Part shown: positions 41,239 through 49,625 of the stretch, piece by piece | Position numbering within the stretch: position 1 is the first letter of the stretch | Layout: every line of letters starts with the position of its first letter | Assembly (NCBI GenBank): GCA_020637615.1 | Contig: JACKKC010000003.1 | Location: forward strand, 62,001 to 126,000 | Length of the DNA: 64,000 bases | Source of the DNA: Rhodovulum sp. | GTDB lineage: Bacteria; Pseudomonadota; Alphaproteobacteria; Rhodobacterales; Rhodobacteraceae | Reading direction: 5' to 3' | The notes under the pieces: model-generated | Database searches by the model: none | The model's input: only the letters and a program-made list of their open reading frames with translations | What the model was told of the DNA's origin: nothing | Program-made: the position numbers and the translations under genes

Positions 41239-42125
41239 GCTTGCTCCTTCAGGAATCGGTCGAGTTGGTCGCGGTCGGGCAGCGCGCTGCGGCCGCCGAA
41301 CGCGGAGGATTTCAGGGCGGCGACGGCATTCGCGTGACGCACGGCGATGAGCGGCGCGAGCCCTTCGGCGAGAAAGAGCGCGAAGGCACCGTGCCAGACG
41401 TCGCCGGCGCCGAGCGTGTCGACGGCCGTGACCGCGAAGGCCGGCACCTCGAAGAGCGCCGCGCCGTCATGCACCAGCACCGGCGCCGGTCCCCGGGTGA
41501 CGCAGACCCAGGCGCCGAGGTCGCGGGCGGCGCGTTCGAGCGCCGCCGCCGGGTCGCCCTCCCCCGCCCAATCGGCGAGGCCTAGCTCGGAGAAGGCCAC
41601 ATGGGTCGCGGCGCGCAGCGCGCCCGGGGCTTCGCGCACCGGGTTCTCCGCGTCGAGCACGGCCGGACGGCCGGCGGCGCGGGCCGCGGCCAGCACCGCC
41701 GCGCCCCCCTCCGGCCAGCGCGTATCGGCGAGCGCGGCATCGAACGGGAAGGGCGCGGGCAGGGCCGGCGCCGCGGCGAAGAGCCGAGGATCGCGATGAT
41801 TGACGATGGTGCGCTCGCCGCCGGGGCCGACGAGCACGGCGGAGCGCGCGGTCGGCACGCCCGCGACGCGGGCCACGAGGCCCGTCGCCACACGCTCGGC
41901 CGCCATCTCGGCGCAGACGAGATCACCGAGCGCATCCACGCCGACGCTGCCCGCGAGATGCGCCGCGCCGCCGAGCCGAGCCACCGCCGCCGCCGCGTTC
42001 AGCGCGCAGCCGCCCGCGGTCATCGCCGAATCGGTCGCGCGGTATTTCACCGGCGCGTCGACCGGCACGGGCAGGCGGAACACGAGATCCGCGGTGACCA
42101 CGCCGGTGCAGACGACACTCGCCAT
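41235..42125 (-). CDS. PfkB-family carbohydrate kinase
   Basis: A 296-residue ribokinase/PfkB-fold kinase. The N-terminal substrate motif is AMTAGGCALNAAAAVARLGG and the ATP/anion-hole signature is VDTLGAGDVWHGAFALFLAEG with catalytic Asp in GAGD. It probably phosphorylates the ketose made by the isomerase, giving the aldolase its substrate. The chosen ATG gives MASVVCTGVV; an earlier in-frame start would add about 30 residues lacking family similarity. It is the first gene of the minus-strand sugar operon and is divergent from the TRAP genes. Confidence 0.87.
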   Translation of the reverse strand: MASVVCTGVVTADLVFRLPVPVDAPVKYRATDSAMTAGGCALNAAAAVARLGGAAHLAGSVGVDALGDLVCAEMAAERVATGLVARVAGVPTARSAVLVGPGGERTIVNHRDPRLFAAAPALPAPFPFDAALADTRWPEGGAAVLAAARAAGRPAVLDAENPVREAPGALRAATHVAFSELGLADWAGEGDPAAALERAARDLGAWVCVTRGPAPVLVHDGAALFEVPAFAVTAVDTLGAGDVWHGAFALFLAEGLAPLIAVRHANAVAALKSSAFGGRSALPDRDQLDRFLKEQA

Positions 42126-42194
42126 TCGAACCCCCGGGAGCTTGGGCCGCTTTCCGCCGTCCACGACGCCTTGGAAGCGGAGGGCAAACAGTCG

Positions 42195-42236
42195 TTGATT
42201 TTCTGTTCGCGGCAATGTTACTATAACTTATATAAG
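42195..42236 (+). promoter_or_regulatory. Promoter with palindromic operator upstream of the TRAP genes
   Basis: The 328-base gap 42126-42453 separates the two divergent sugar operons. TTGATT (42195-42200), an 18-base spacer and TACTAT (42219-42224) make a candidate promoter toward dctQ. CTTATATAAG (42227-42236), a perfect 10-bp palindrome, covers the expected start point and could be a repressor site. No regulator gene lies in the locus. A 44-codon ORF at 42291-42425 has no ribosome site and is not called. Confidence 0.5.
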
Positions 42237-42453
42237 AAGCAAGATCCAATCGGCGCGACCGATTTGAAGGGGGGAGGCTTGGCGAAGATCATGGTCGGCA
42301 CCTTTGCGGCCGGGATCCGGGACCGGGTGAGGCGGCAGGTCGCCATCACCCTCCCGCCCGGTCCGGCTCCCTGCCAGGCCGCCGGGCCGCGCCCGGACGG
42401 CAATGGCGGGCGGGCGATGGCGTGAACGTGGCAGGGGATCGGAGGAGCTTGGA

Positions 42454-43086
42454 ATGACGCGCGCAATGGCAGGGCTGATCAAGGTCCTGCGCAACATCAA
42501 CCGGGCGATCGAATCGGTGCTAAACCCGGTCGCGATGGTGCTGATGGTAATGATGCTGTTCTCGGTGGTCTGGGGAGTGTTCACCCGGCTCGCCGGCATC
42601 TCGGCCCCCTGGACCGACAAGATGATGCTGATCCTGCTGCCGACGCTGGCCTTCGTGGTCGCGCCGATCGCCTATCGCCGCTCGGCCAATGTGGCGCTCG
42701 ACCTGCTGCGCGACACGCTGCCGCCGCGGGCGCGCAACCTCCACGGGCTGGCGATGCATCTCGCCATCCTGGTGATGCTGCTCATCGGTCTCGACCTGAC
42801 GCTGCGCAAGGTCGGCATCGACCCCGCGCCGCTCAGCGCCCTGATCGAGGGGATGACCGGCCTCGACCTCTCGGTGGTACGGCCCTTCGCGCCGCCGATC
42901 CGGATCCCGGTGCTGAACATCGAGTGGCGCTACGTCTACCAGGTCATGCCCGCCTGCATCACGCTGATGATCCTGGGGAATTTCGAACTGATCCTGCGGC
43001 ACGTGCTCGCGATCTTCGACCCCGACCTCTCGCTCGCCCGTCCGGTGCGCAGCCTCGAGGAATCCGAATCCAAGCTGTGGGACTGA
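42454..43086 (+). CDS. TRAP transporter small permease (DctQ)
   Basis: A 210-residue membrane protein with four helices (about 26-48, 60-78, 98-118, 165-185), matching the small DctQ subunit of tripartite ATP-independent periplasmic transporters. GVFTRLAGISAPWTDKMMLILLPTLAFVVAPIAYRR corresponds to the conserved first loop and second helix. GGAGGAG lies six bases before the chosen ATG. It is the first gene of dctQ-dctM-dctP, driven by the divergent promoter shared with the sugar catabolic operon, so it probably imports that operon's substrate. Confidence 0.87.
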   Translation: MTRAMAGLIKVLRNINRAIESVLNPVAMVLMVMMLFSVVWGVFTRLAGISAPWTDKMMLILLPTLAFVVAPIAYRRSANVALDLLRDTLPPRARNLHGLAMHLAILVMLLIGLDLTLRKVGIDPAPLSALIEGMTGLDLSVVRPFAPPIRIPVLNIEWRYVYQVMPACITLMILGNFELILRHVLAIFDPDLSLARPVRSLEESESKLWD

Positions 43087-43090
43087 GCCG

Positions 43091-44392
43091 ATGAAGATCG
43101 CGTTTCTCTGGCTGTTCCTGGCCTCGCTCGCTCTCTCGATCCCGGTGATCTTCGGGCTGCTCGGCACCACGGGCCTCGTCATCACCCACAACCTCGGGGC
43201 CGAATTCGACACCCGCGACCTGAACTCGCTGATCTCTCAGCTGTTCTCGGGGATGTCCTCGGTTCCGCTGATGGCACTGCCGATGTTCATCCTTGCGGGC
43301 GAGCTGATGAACACCGGCGGCATCACCGGGCGGCTGGTGCATTTCTCCCAGACGCTGATCGGCCACCTGCGCGGCGGGCTCGCCCATGTCAACATCCTGA
43401 GCTCGGTGCTCTTCGCCGGCCTTTCCGGCTCGGCGGTCGCCGACACCTCGGCACTCGGCTCGATGCTGATCCCGGCGATGGAGAAGCAGGGCTACACCCG
43501 ACGCTTCGCGGCCGCGGTGACGGCGGCGAGCTCGGTGATCGGGCCGATCATCCCGCCCTCGGGCATCATGATCATCTATGCCTTCATCATGGGCGTCTCG
43601 CCGGCGGCGCTCTTCGCCGGCGGGATCGTGCCCGGCCTGATGATCGGCGGCGGGCTGATGCTGATGGTGGCCTTCCTCGCCCGGCGCTACGACTTCCCGG
43701 TCGCGAGCAAGCGCGCGACCCTCTGCGAGGTCTACCAGGCGGGCAAGGTCACCTTCTGGCCGCTCCTGACGCCGGTCATCCTGCTCGGCGGCATCCTGAC
43801 CGGCTTCTTCACCCCCACCGAAGCCGCCGGGATCGCCGCCTTCTACGCGCTCATCGTCGCCCTCTTCATCCTGCGGGCGCTGAAACTCGGCGAGCTGCCG
43901 CGCATCTTCCTGCGCTCCGCCATCGCCTCGGGCATCATCCTCTTGCTGATCGGCGCCTCGAAATCCTTCAGCTGGGTCGCCGACCAGGTCGGCGCGGCGC
44001 AGATGCTGGCGGATTTCGTGCTCGGGCTGACCGACGACCGGATCCTGCTCCTGATCCTGCTGAACGTGATGCTGTTCGTGGTCGGCATGTTCCTCGATGC
44101 CGGCCCCGCGATCCTGATCCTCGGGCCGATCCTGAGCAAGGTCTATGTCGGCGAGCTCGGCGTCGATCCGATCCATTTCGCGATCGTTATGTGCGTCAAC
44201 GTCACCGTCGGCCTCGCCACGCCACCGATGGGGCTGGTGCTCTTCGTCGCCGCCGCCGTCTCCAAGGAGAAAGTGGAAACCATCGCCAAGGCGATGCTAC
44301 CGTTTCTCGCCGTGGAGATCGCCGTGATCTTCCTGATCACGATGTTCGAGGACCTCGTGCTCTTCGTGCCCCGCCTGCTGGGGCTCGCCTGA
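43091..44392 (+). CDS. TRAP transporter large permease (DctM)
   Basis: A 433-residue integral membrane subunit with about twelve helices carrying the sodium-driven transport path. DctM motifs are MALPMFILAGELMNTGGIT, LFAGLSGSAVADTSALGSMLIPAM, ASSVIGPIIPPSGIMIIYAF and FFTPTEAAGIAAFYAL. The C-terminus includes VNVTVGLATPPMGLVLFVAAA, also typical. It follows dctQ by four bases and precedes dctP by about 30. Confidence 0.93.
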   Translation: MKIAFLWLFLASLALSIPVIFGLLGTTGLVITHNLGAEFDTRDLNSLISQLFSGMSSVPLMALPMFILAGELMNTGGITGRLVHFSQTLIGHLRGGLAHVNILSSVLFAGLSGSAVADTSALGSMLIPAMEKQGYTRRFAAAVTAASSVIGPIIPPSGIMIIYAFIMGVSPAALFAGGIVPGLMIGGGLMLMVAFLARRYDFPVASKRATLCEVYQAGKVTFWPLLTPVILLGGILTGFFTPTEAAGIAAFYALIVALFILRALKLGELPRIFLRSAIASGIILLLIGASKSFSWVADQVGAAQMLADFVLGLTDDRILLLILLNVMLFVVGMFLDAGPAILILGPILSKVYVGELGVDPIHFAIVMCVNVTVGLATPPMGLVLFVAAAVSKEKVETIAKAMLPFLAVEIAVIFLITMFEDLVLFVPRLLGLA

Positions 44393-44424
44393 CCCAATCC
44401 ATCTTACCCTAGGGAGGACTGACC

Positions 44425-45477
44425 ATGCCTGCATTCTGGAAGACCCTGGCGGCGAGCGCGGCCCTCGGCGCCGCCTTCGCCGCGCCGGCCGCCCATGCCC
44501 AGGATTCCACGACCCTGAAGATCGCCTTCCTCGGCTCCGAGGACGACGAGGATTACGACGGCTCGCTCGTCTTCAAGAGCTTCGTCGAATCCGCCTCGAA
44601 CGGCAGCCTGGCGGTGGAGATCTATCCCAACGGCCGCTTCTGCTCGACCGAGGAGGAATGCTCCGAGGCCCTGCTCGACGGCCGGCTCGACATCTTCATT
44701 ACCACCAACGGCGGCCTCGCCGGCTGGTATCCACCGGCGCAGTTCCTCGACCTGCCCTATCTCTTCCCGAACGACGCCGTGGCGGAATGCGTCTTCGACG
44801 GGCCGCTCACCGACAAGCTGCGTGAGGCCGTGCTCCAGGACGTCGGCGCGGTGCGGCTGATGGCGATCTCCAATACCGGCGGCTGGCGCAACATCGCCAC
44901 CACGGGCAAGGCGGTCCACGGCCCGGCCGATGTCGCCGGCCTCAAGCTGCGCACCATCCCCGCCGACATCCAGATCCAGTTGGTCGAGGCGCTGGGCGGC
45001 TCGCCGACGCCGATCGCCTGGCCGGAGGTCTACACCTCGCTCGCCACCGGCGTCGTGGACGGCACCAAGAACGGCATCACCGACATCGTCAACATGCAGT
45101 TCCAGGACAGCCTCAAGCACATCGTGCTCGACGGCCACGCCTACATGGGCGCGCTCTGGTGGATGAACGAGGGCAATTTCCAGGCGCTCAGCGACGAGGA
45201 GAAGCGCATCGTCTATACCGGCTTCCAGGAGCTGAAGTGGACCGCGCGCCAGATGCCCAAGCTCAAGGCGGTCGCCGCCTACGAGGCCTTCAAGGCGGCC
45301 GGCGGCGAGATCTACACGCCGACCCCCGAGGAGAAGGCGGCGTTCCAGGAGGCCGCGCAGCCGGTCTGGACCTGGTACGAGGAGAACTTCGGCCGCGACT
45401 GGATCGACGCCGCGCAGAGCGCCGTCGAGGAATGCCAGACGCAGCTCGACGCCGCCTTCACCAACGCGACCCAATAA
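44425..45477 (+). CDS. TRAP transporter substrate-binding protein (DctP)
   Basis: A 350-residue periplasmic binding protein with a clear signal peptide (cleavage after AAPAAHAQ, about residue 26). The ligand-anchoring arginine is expected in GLKLRTIPADIQIQLVEALG, and PTPIAWPEVYTSLATGVVDGTKNGI is the DctP hallmark. A GGGAGG ribosome site lies shortly before the ATG. Most DctP proteins bind carboxylates through that arginine, but members for sugar acids, sulfonates and neutral sugars exist. The neighbouring genes argue for a sugar or sugar derivative with an acidic group. Confidence 0.9.
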   Translation: MPAFWKTLAASAALGAAFAAPAAHAQDSTTLKIAFLGSEDDEDYDGSLVFKSFVESASNGSLAVEIYPNGRFCSTEEECSEALLDGRLDIFITTNGGLAGWYPPAQFLDLPYLFPNDAVAECVFDGPLTDKLREAVLQDVGAVRLMAISNTGGWRNIATTGKAVHGPADVAGLKLRTIPADIQIQLVEALGGSPTPIAWPEVYTSLATGVVDGTKNGITDIVNMQFQDSLKHIVLDGHAYMGALWWMNEGNFQALSDEEKRIVYTGFQELKWTARQMPKLKAVAAYEAFKAAGGEIYTPTPEEKAAFQEAAQPVWTWYEENFGRDWIDAAQSAVEECQTQLDAAFTNATQ

Positions 45478-45492
45478 GAGCCCGCAGTCCCG

Positions 45493-45517
45493 GGGGAGCC
45501 GCAGCGACCGGCTCCCC
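45493..45517 (+). terminator. Hairpin terminator after the TRAP operon
   Basis: GGGGAGCCG pairs perfectly with CGGCTCCCC across a seven-base loop, beginning 15 bases after the dctP stop. There is no T-tract, but the nine-pair GC stem and position fit transcription termination. Confidence 0.6.
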
Positions 45518-45644
45518 ACTGGAACCCCCTCCCCCCGGCCCGCGGCAGCCCATCAGACAGCGCCCCAGGAAAGGAAAAAAGCTGCGCCCCCGCGGCCCGC
45601 AGAGCATACCTCCGAACCTTAGGCGCGAGCCGCATGGCGCGGGC

Positions 45645-45799
45645 GGTACAGTTTCACCGTCGGTTGAGGATCGGGAGACGAGACGGCCCTGGACGGTGAG
45701 CTAACCGCGGGGCCATCTGGGCGCGAGCGCGATACGGCCACCCAAACCCGCCTCCAGAAAAACACAGTAAAAACAAAAATATAGCTTGTGTCCCGCTGC
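45645..45799 (+). repeat. Dispersed intergenic repeat A, copy 2
   Basis: Lies in the 358-base gap between dctP and fmt. It matches the reverse complement of 6332-6547: CGGTTGAGGATCGGGA, GGCCCTGGACGG at the left and TGTGTCCCGCTGC at the right edge. The middle is AT-rich (ACAGTAAAAACAAAAATATAG) like that of copy 1 but diverged. A few bases of the gap on either side hold nothing recognisable apart from the terminator. Confidence 0.7.
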
Positions 45800-45835
45800 A
45801 GTGCGCCGCCCGCGGTCGGCCCGGCGGGGGAGGTA

Positions 45836-46768
45836 TCACCCCGTCGCGCCCCCTCCGACCGCACCGGTCCGGCCGGGATCGCCGGCGCGAAGCCCGCGAA
45901 GATATTCCCCGGCTTCCATCGCCGCCCTGCCGGCGCGCTGCAGCCGGGTCAGCCGCAGTGCGCCACTTCCGCAGGCGATCGTCAGGCCGTCGTCCAGCGG
46001 CGTCCCCGGCGCGCCCGCACCGGGAACGATCTCGCCGAGCAGGATCCGCACGCGCTCGCCGCCGAGCATGGTCCAGGCGCCCGGATGCGGCGAAAGGCCG
46101 CGGATCTGGCGGTCGATCTCCTCGGCCGGGCGCGTCCAGTCGATACGCGCCTCGGCCTTGTCAATCTTGGCGGCATAGGTCGCGCCCTCCGCCGGCTGCA
46201 CTTGCGGCTCCAGCGCGTCGAGCCGCTCGAGCGTCGCGACGATCGACCGCGCCCCGAGCCCGGCGAGGGCGTCGTGCAGCGTCCCGGCGGTGTCCTGCGG
46301 GCCGATCGGCAGGGCAGAGCGGAGCAGCACCGGCCCGGTGTCGAGCCCGGGCTCCATCACCATGATCGAGACGCCGGTCTCGCCGTCGCCCGCCATGATC
46401 GCCCGCTGGATCGGCGCCGCACCGCGCCAGCGCGGCAGGAGCGAGGCATGGATGTTCAGGCAGCCGCGCTTCGTCGCCTCGAGCGCCGCCGGCGGCAGGA
46501 TCAGGCCATAGGCCACCACGACCGCCGCTTCGGCGCCAAGCGCCGCCAGGGCGGCGAGCGCCTCCGGGTCGCGCAGCGACACCGGGCAACGCAAACAAAG
46601 GCCCAGCGCCTCGGCCCGAGCCTGGACCGGGCTCGGCCGGAGCTTCTGGCCGCGGCCGGCCGGGCGGGGTGGTTGGGTATAGACGCAGACGATCTCGTGG
46701 CCCGCCGCAACCAGCGCGTCGAGCGCCGGCACGGCGAAGGCGGGCGTTCCCATGAAGATCAGGCGCAT
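45836..46768 (-). CDS. fmt: Methionyl-tRNA formyltransferase
   Basis: Formylates the methionine of initiator tRNA for translation start. The 310 residues show MRLIFMGTPAFAVPALDAL at the N-terminus, the folate-binding catalytic block LNIHASLLPRWRGAAPIQRAI with Asn/His, and the aspartate in TGVSIMVMEPGLDTGPVL. A C-terminal OB-fold domain for tRNA follows (about 208-305). It is encoded immediately after def with four bases between the genes, the classic def-fmt order. Confidence 0.95.
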   Translation of the reverse strand: MRLIFMGTPAFAVPALDALVAAGHEIVCVYTQPPRPAGRGQKLRPSPVQARAEALGLCLRCPVSLRDPEALAALAALGAEAAVVVAYGLILPPAALEATKRGCLNIHASLLPRWRGAAPIQRAIMAGDGETGVSIMVMEPGLDTGPVLLRSALPIGPQDTAGTLHDALAGLGARSIVATLERLDALEPQVQPAEGATYAAKIDKAEARIDWTRPAEEIDRQIRGLSPHPGAWTMLGGERVRILLGEIVPGAGAPGTPLDDGLTIACGSGALRLTRLQRAGRAAMEAGEYLRGLRAGDPGRTGAVGGGATG

Positions 46769-46772
46769 GGGA

Positions 46773-47291
46773 TCAGGCGCGTTCCTTCTCCCGCTTGAGC
46801 TTCTTCATGCGGTTGGTGATCATCCGGCGCTTGATCGCGCTGAGATGGTCGATGAAGAGCCGGCCGTCCAGATGGTCGAGCTCATGCTGCACGCAGACCG
46901 CCGGCCGGTCCCGGAACTCGGCCTCGTGGCGCGCGCCGTCGAGGTCCCGCCAGCGCAGGCGTACTCGCGCCGGGCGCGAGACGTTCTCGTAGACCTCCGG
47001 GATCGAGAGGCATCCCTCCTCGCTGACGACCTCCTCCTCTGAGGCCCAGACCAGCTCGGGATCGACGAAGACCATCGGCGCGGGCGTCTCGCCCTCCCCG
47101 GTGCAGTCCATGACGAACAGCCGCTTCATGATGCCGAGCTGCGTTGCCGCGAGCCCGATCCCGGGCGCCTCGTACATGGTCTCGAGCATGTCCTCGGCCA
47201 GCCGGCGCAGGCCCGCATCGGCGGCGCCCACCGGTTCGGCCGCCTTGCGCAGCCGGGGGTCGGGAAGGATCAGGATCGGTCGCAATGCCAT
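46773..47291 (-). CDS. def: Peptide deformylase
   Basis: Metallo-enzyme (172 aa) removing the formyl group from nascent proteins. All three signature motifs are present: GIGLAATQLG, EGCLSIPE with the metal cysteine and QHELDHLDG with the metal histidines and catalytic glutamate. The C-terminus ends in a basic helix (KRRMITNRMKKLKREKERA). It is the promoter-proximal gene of def-fmt; repeat C copy 3 occupies the gap upstream of its start. Confidence 0.95.
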   Translation of the reverse strand: MALRPILILPDPRLRKAAEPVGAADAGLRRLAEDMLETMYEAPGIGLAATQLGIMKRLFVMDCTGEGETPAPMVFVDPELVWASEEEVVSEEGCLSIPEVYENVSRPARVRLRWRDLDGARHEAEFRDRPAVCVQHELDHLDGRLFIDHLSAIKRRMITNRMKKLKREKERA

Positions 47292-47370
47292 GGCGGCGAC
47301 TTAGGGAATCGCCCATCGCTTGACAAGACGGCTTCGGGCCGGCGGCCAAGGCAATGGCCCTTGGGGCCCA

Positions 47371-47521
47371 TGCTTTCGCCTCCGACCGTCCCACCACAAG
47401 TCGAGGGCAGCGCCCCGGTCGGGCGGAAGCGGAGCGCCCGCGCCGTGCCCGAGGCACTCCTTTGGCGTAGCGGGAGCGAGGCGGGCGCTGCCCAGCCTCG
47501 GTCTGACGGGGTCGCGTTGCC
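47371..47521 (+). repeat. Dispersed intergenic repeat C, copy 3 (degenerate module D)
   Basis: Lies in the 264-base gap between def and the hypothetical gene. Stem arms GGGCAGCGCCC (47405-47415) and GGGCGCTGCCC (47483-47493) are perfect, and the CTTTCGCCTC-GACCGTCCC start and GACGGGGTCGCGTTGCC tail match copy 1. Module D is recognisable but mutated here (GTGCCCGAGGCACTCC), and its second stem is broken. Confidence 0.75.
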
Positions 47522-47555
47522 GGATGCAGCGCCCCGAGGGCTGGGCCTCGCGCCC

Positions 47556-48296
47556 TCAGGCGAGCGAGATCCTGAGCCGCAGCTTCCCGAAATAGGGATC
47601 CGTGATGACCGTGTCGTCGCCGCAGATGGCGGTGAGCTGGAGGCGGTCGATCGGCGAGACCGGGCCGCGGCCGCCGGCAATGTCGATCTCGCTGGGGAAT
47701 TGCAGCCGGCCCTTGGCGTCGACGTTGCGCGGATCCGACGCCCAGGAGATCGCGAAGGTGCGGATGGTGGCGACGCGGAAGCTGCGCAGGGTGAATTCGC
47801 CGCAGAACGCGTTCCGGCATCCGTCCAGGGCGAGCACGTGGTAGACGCCGTCCGCGTCGCGCACGCGGAAATCCGTGAAGCCGGAATCGCAGGCGGCCTG
47901 AACGTACCAGGGGAGGTCGCATCCGGCGGCGATCCTGGTCTCGGGCGTGGTGACCTCCCAGGTCCAGGAAGGGTCCCATTCGCTGTCGGCGATGCCGGGC
48001 TCGACGGCGAGCCCCTCCTCGTCGACGGCGCGGATCCGCAGGCTTAGCGAGGCCAGCGGGGTGGCCACGTTGAGGATCCGCGATCTGATCCAGTCAATCT
48101 CCTCGCGCCTGGGCTGCTGGACGAGAAAGGCATAGGGCAGCGGCCGCCCCGGCAAACCCGCGTCGCGCATTTTCAGCGGCTGCGCCTTCAGACCGCGCGG
48201 CCGCCCCGTGTTGGCGCCGTTTTCCGCGCTGTTGATGCCTCGGGAGGAATCGGAGCGGCTGCTGCAAAATCGACCGTCGGTGAATTGTGCGTCCAC
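47556..48296 (-). CDS. Hypothetical protein with several cysteines
   Basis: A 246-residue protein I do not recognise. The region from MRDAGLPGRPLP onward is the best-behaved part, with Trp/Asp/Glu-rich strands (DSEWDPSWTWEVTTPETR, DLPWYVQAACDSGFTDFRV) and cysteines in AAGC, QAAC, DGCRNAFC and TAIC that could pair. No signal peptide or membrane segment is seen. The start is uncertain: the GTG used has GGGAGAG upstream, while the ATG at 48170 would give a 204-residue protein without a clear ribosome site. It is divergent from accD. Confidence 0.55.
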   Translation of the reverse strand: MDAQFTDGRFCSSRSDSSRGINSAENGANTGRPRGLKAQPLKMRDAGLPGRPLPYAFLVQQPRREEIDWIRSRILNVATPLASLSLRIRAVDEEGLAVEPGIADSEWDPSWTWEVTTPETRIAAGCDLPWYVQAACDSGFTDFRVRDADGVYHVLALDGCRNAFCGEFTLRSFRVATIRTFAISWASDPRNVDAKGRLQFPSEIDIAGGRGPVSPIDRLQLTAICGDDTVITDPYFGKLRLRISLA

Positions 48297-48713
48297 GAAG
48301 CTCTCCCTGCTTGATCGTCGCTCGCGATCTCTTTCCGGCCGGGGTCCAGGGAGGACCCGGCGCGCCTGTTCTGCCGCCACCGTCGGCCCGAAGATTCGTT
48401 CCAGACCGACGTCAAAGCATCGTGACAGGAGCGTCAAAATCCGGGGCTGCAAGGCCGAGGTCAGGCCGCGGCCGGCAAAGCAGGCGAGATGCATTTGGTT
48501 ACGCGACGCCATCAAGCCGAGTCTCGGGCGCGCACGCCCAGTGCCGCCATCCCACCCGGGACGGCCACTGCCCTCTTTTTCGTGGCGGGAAAGTCGTACC
48601 GGGAACGACAGGCTCCGGAAGCAATCACCCTGGCCGGCAGAGCGGCGGCGATTGCAAATGCTGCAGGTGAACTCTAGTTAGGCGAGGTCAGCCGCCCGGA
48701 GACCTCCCCGCGC
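48297..48713. other. Intergenic region upstream of accD
   Basis: This 417-base gap holds no ORF I trust. A small hairpin GGGTCC-AGGGA-GGACCC lies at 48342-48358. Near 48610-48640 the sequence CCGGAAGCAATCACCCTGG resembles the end of repeat B, but the rest of that repeat is missing. The accD promoter should be here, but I cannot point to it. Confidence 0.5.
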
Positions 48714-49625
48714 ATGAACTGGATCTCGAACTACGTCCGTCCGAAGATCAACTCGCTCTTCACGCGCCGCGAGGTTCCCGAGAACCTCTGGGTGAAATGC
48801 GACGAATGCGGCACGATGCTGTTCCACCGCGAACTGGCCGAGGCGCTCAACGTCTGCACCAATTGCGGGCATCACATGCCGATCAGCCCGCGCGATCGTT
48901 TCCGGACGCTCTTCGACGGCGGCATCTTCGTCGAGATCCCCGTTCCCAAGCCGCTGGCCGACCCGCTCGGCTTCCGCGACCAGAAGAAATATCCCGACCG
49001 GCTGCGCGAGGCGCGGCGCAAGACCAGCGAGGAAGAAGCGATGCTGGTCGCCGAGGGCGATATCGGCCGGCTGAAGGTGATCTGCGCCGGGCAGGACTTC
49101 GGCTTCATGGGCGGCTCGATGGGCATGCATGTGGGCAATGCCATCGTCGCGGCGGCGGAGCGCGCGGTGAAGCAGAAATGCCCGCTGGTGCTTTTCGCGG
49201 CGGCGGGAGGGGCGCGCATGCAGGAGGGCATCCTCAGCCTGATGCAGATGCCCCGCACAACCGTGGCAGTGGCGATGCTGAAGGAGGCCGGGCTTCCCTA
49301 CGTGGTGGTGCTCACCCACCCCACGACCGGCGGCGTCACCGCGAGCTACGCCATGCTCGGCGACATCCAGATCGCCGAGCCGGGCGCGCTGATCTGCTTC
49401 GCCGGGCCGCGGGTGATCGAGCAGACCATCCGTGAGACCCTGCCCGAGGGCTTCCAGCGCGCCGAATACCTGCTCGACCACGGCATGCTCGACCGGGTGG
49501 TGGCGCGCAAGGACATGCGCGACGAGCTCGGCACGCTGCTGCGGCTCCTGACCGGCGAGCCGCCCTATGCCCACGGCGACCTGCCGGCGCCGGCCGAGAC
49601 GCCCGAGCCCGCCGCCGTGCCATGA
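48714..49625 (+). CDS. accD: Acetyl-CoA carboxylase carboxyltransferase subunit beta
   Basis: Beta half of the carboxyltransferase making malonyl-CoA for fatty-acid synthesis. The N-terminal zinc ribbon is visible as CDECG, then CTNCG (about residues 29-51), followed by the crotonase-like carboxyltransferase core with GAARMQEGILSLMQM and PTTGGVTASYAMLGD. The length of 303 aa is standard. Its stop overlaps the start of folC by four bases (ATGA), the usual accD-folC arrangement. The alpha subunit gene is not in the window. Confidence 0.95.
   Translation: MNWISNYVRPKINSLFTRREVPENLWVKCDECGTMLFHRELAEALNVCTNCGHHMPISPRDRFRTLFDGGIFVEIPVPKPLADPLGFRDQKKYPDRLREARRKTSEEEAMLVAEGDIGRLKVICAGQDFGFMGGSMGMHVGNAIVAAAERAVKQKCPLVLFAAAGGARMQEGILSLMQMPRTTVAVAMLKEAGLPYVVVLTHPTTGGVTASYAMLGDIQIAEPGALICFAGPRVIEQTIRETLPEGFQRAEYLLDHGMLDRVVARKDMRDELGTLLRLLTGEPPYAHGDLPAPAETPEPAAVP

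Noticed and set aside
42291..42425. 44-codon ORF upstream of dctQ that could be a leader peptide
   Set aside because: There is no ribosome site before its ATG and no run of a single amino acid typical of leader peptides.
36686..45477. Firm assignment of the sugar locus as a sulfoquinovose pathway
   Set aside because: Only enzyme classes match. The sulfoquinovosidase and sulfolactaldehyde steps are not in the window, and LacD-type aldolases have several substrates. It is kept as a hypothesis only.
48555..48640. Possible third copy of repeat B upstream of accD
   Set aside because: Only the GGACGGCCA and GAAGCAATCACCC pieces match, and the hairpin core is missing. It is too short to separate from chance.
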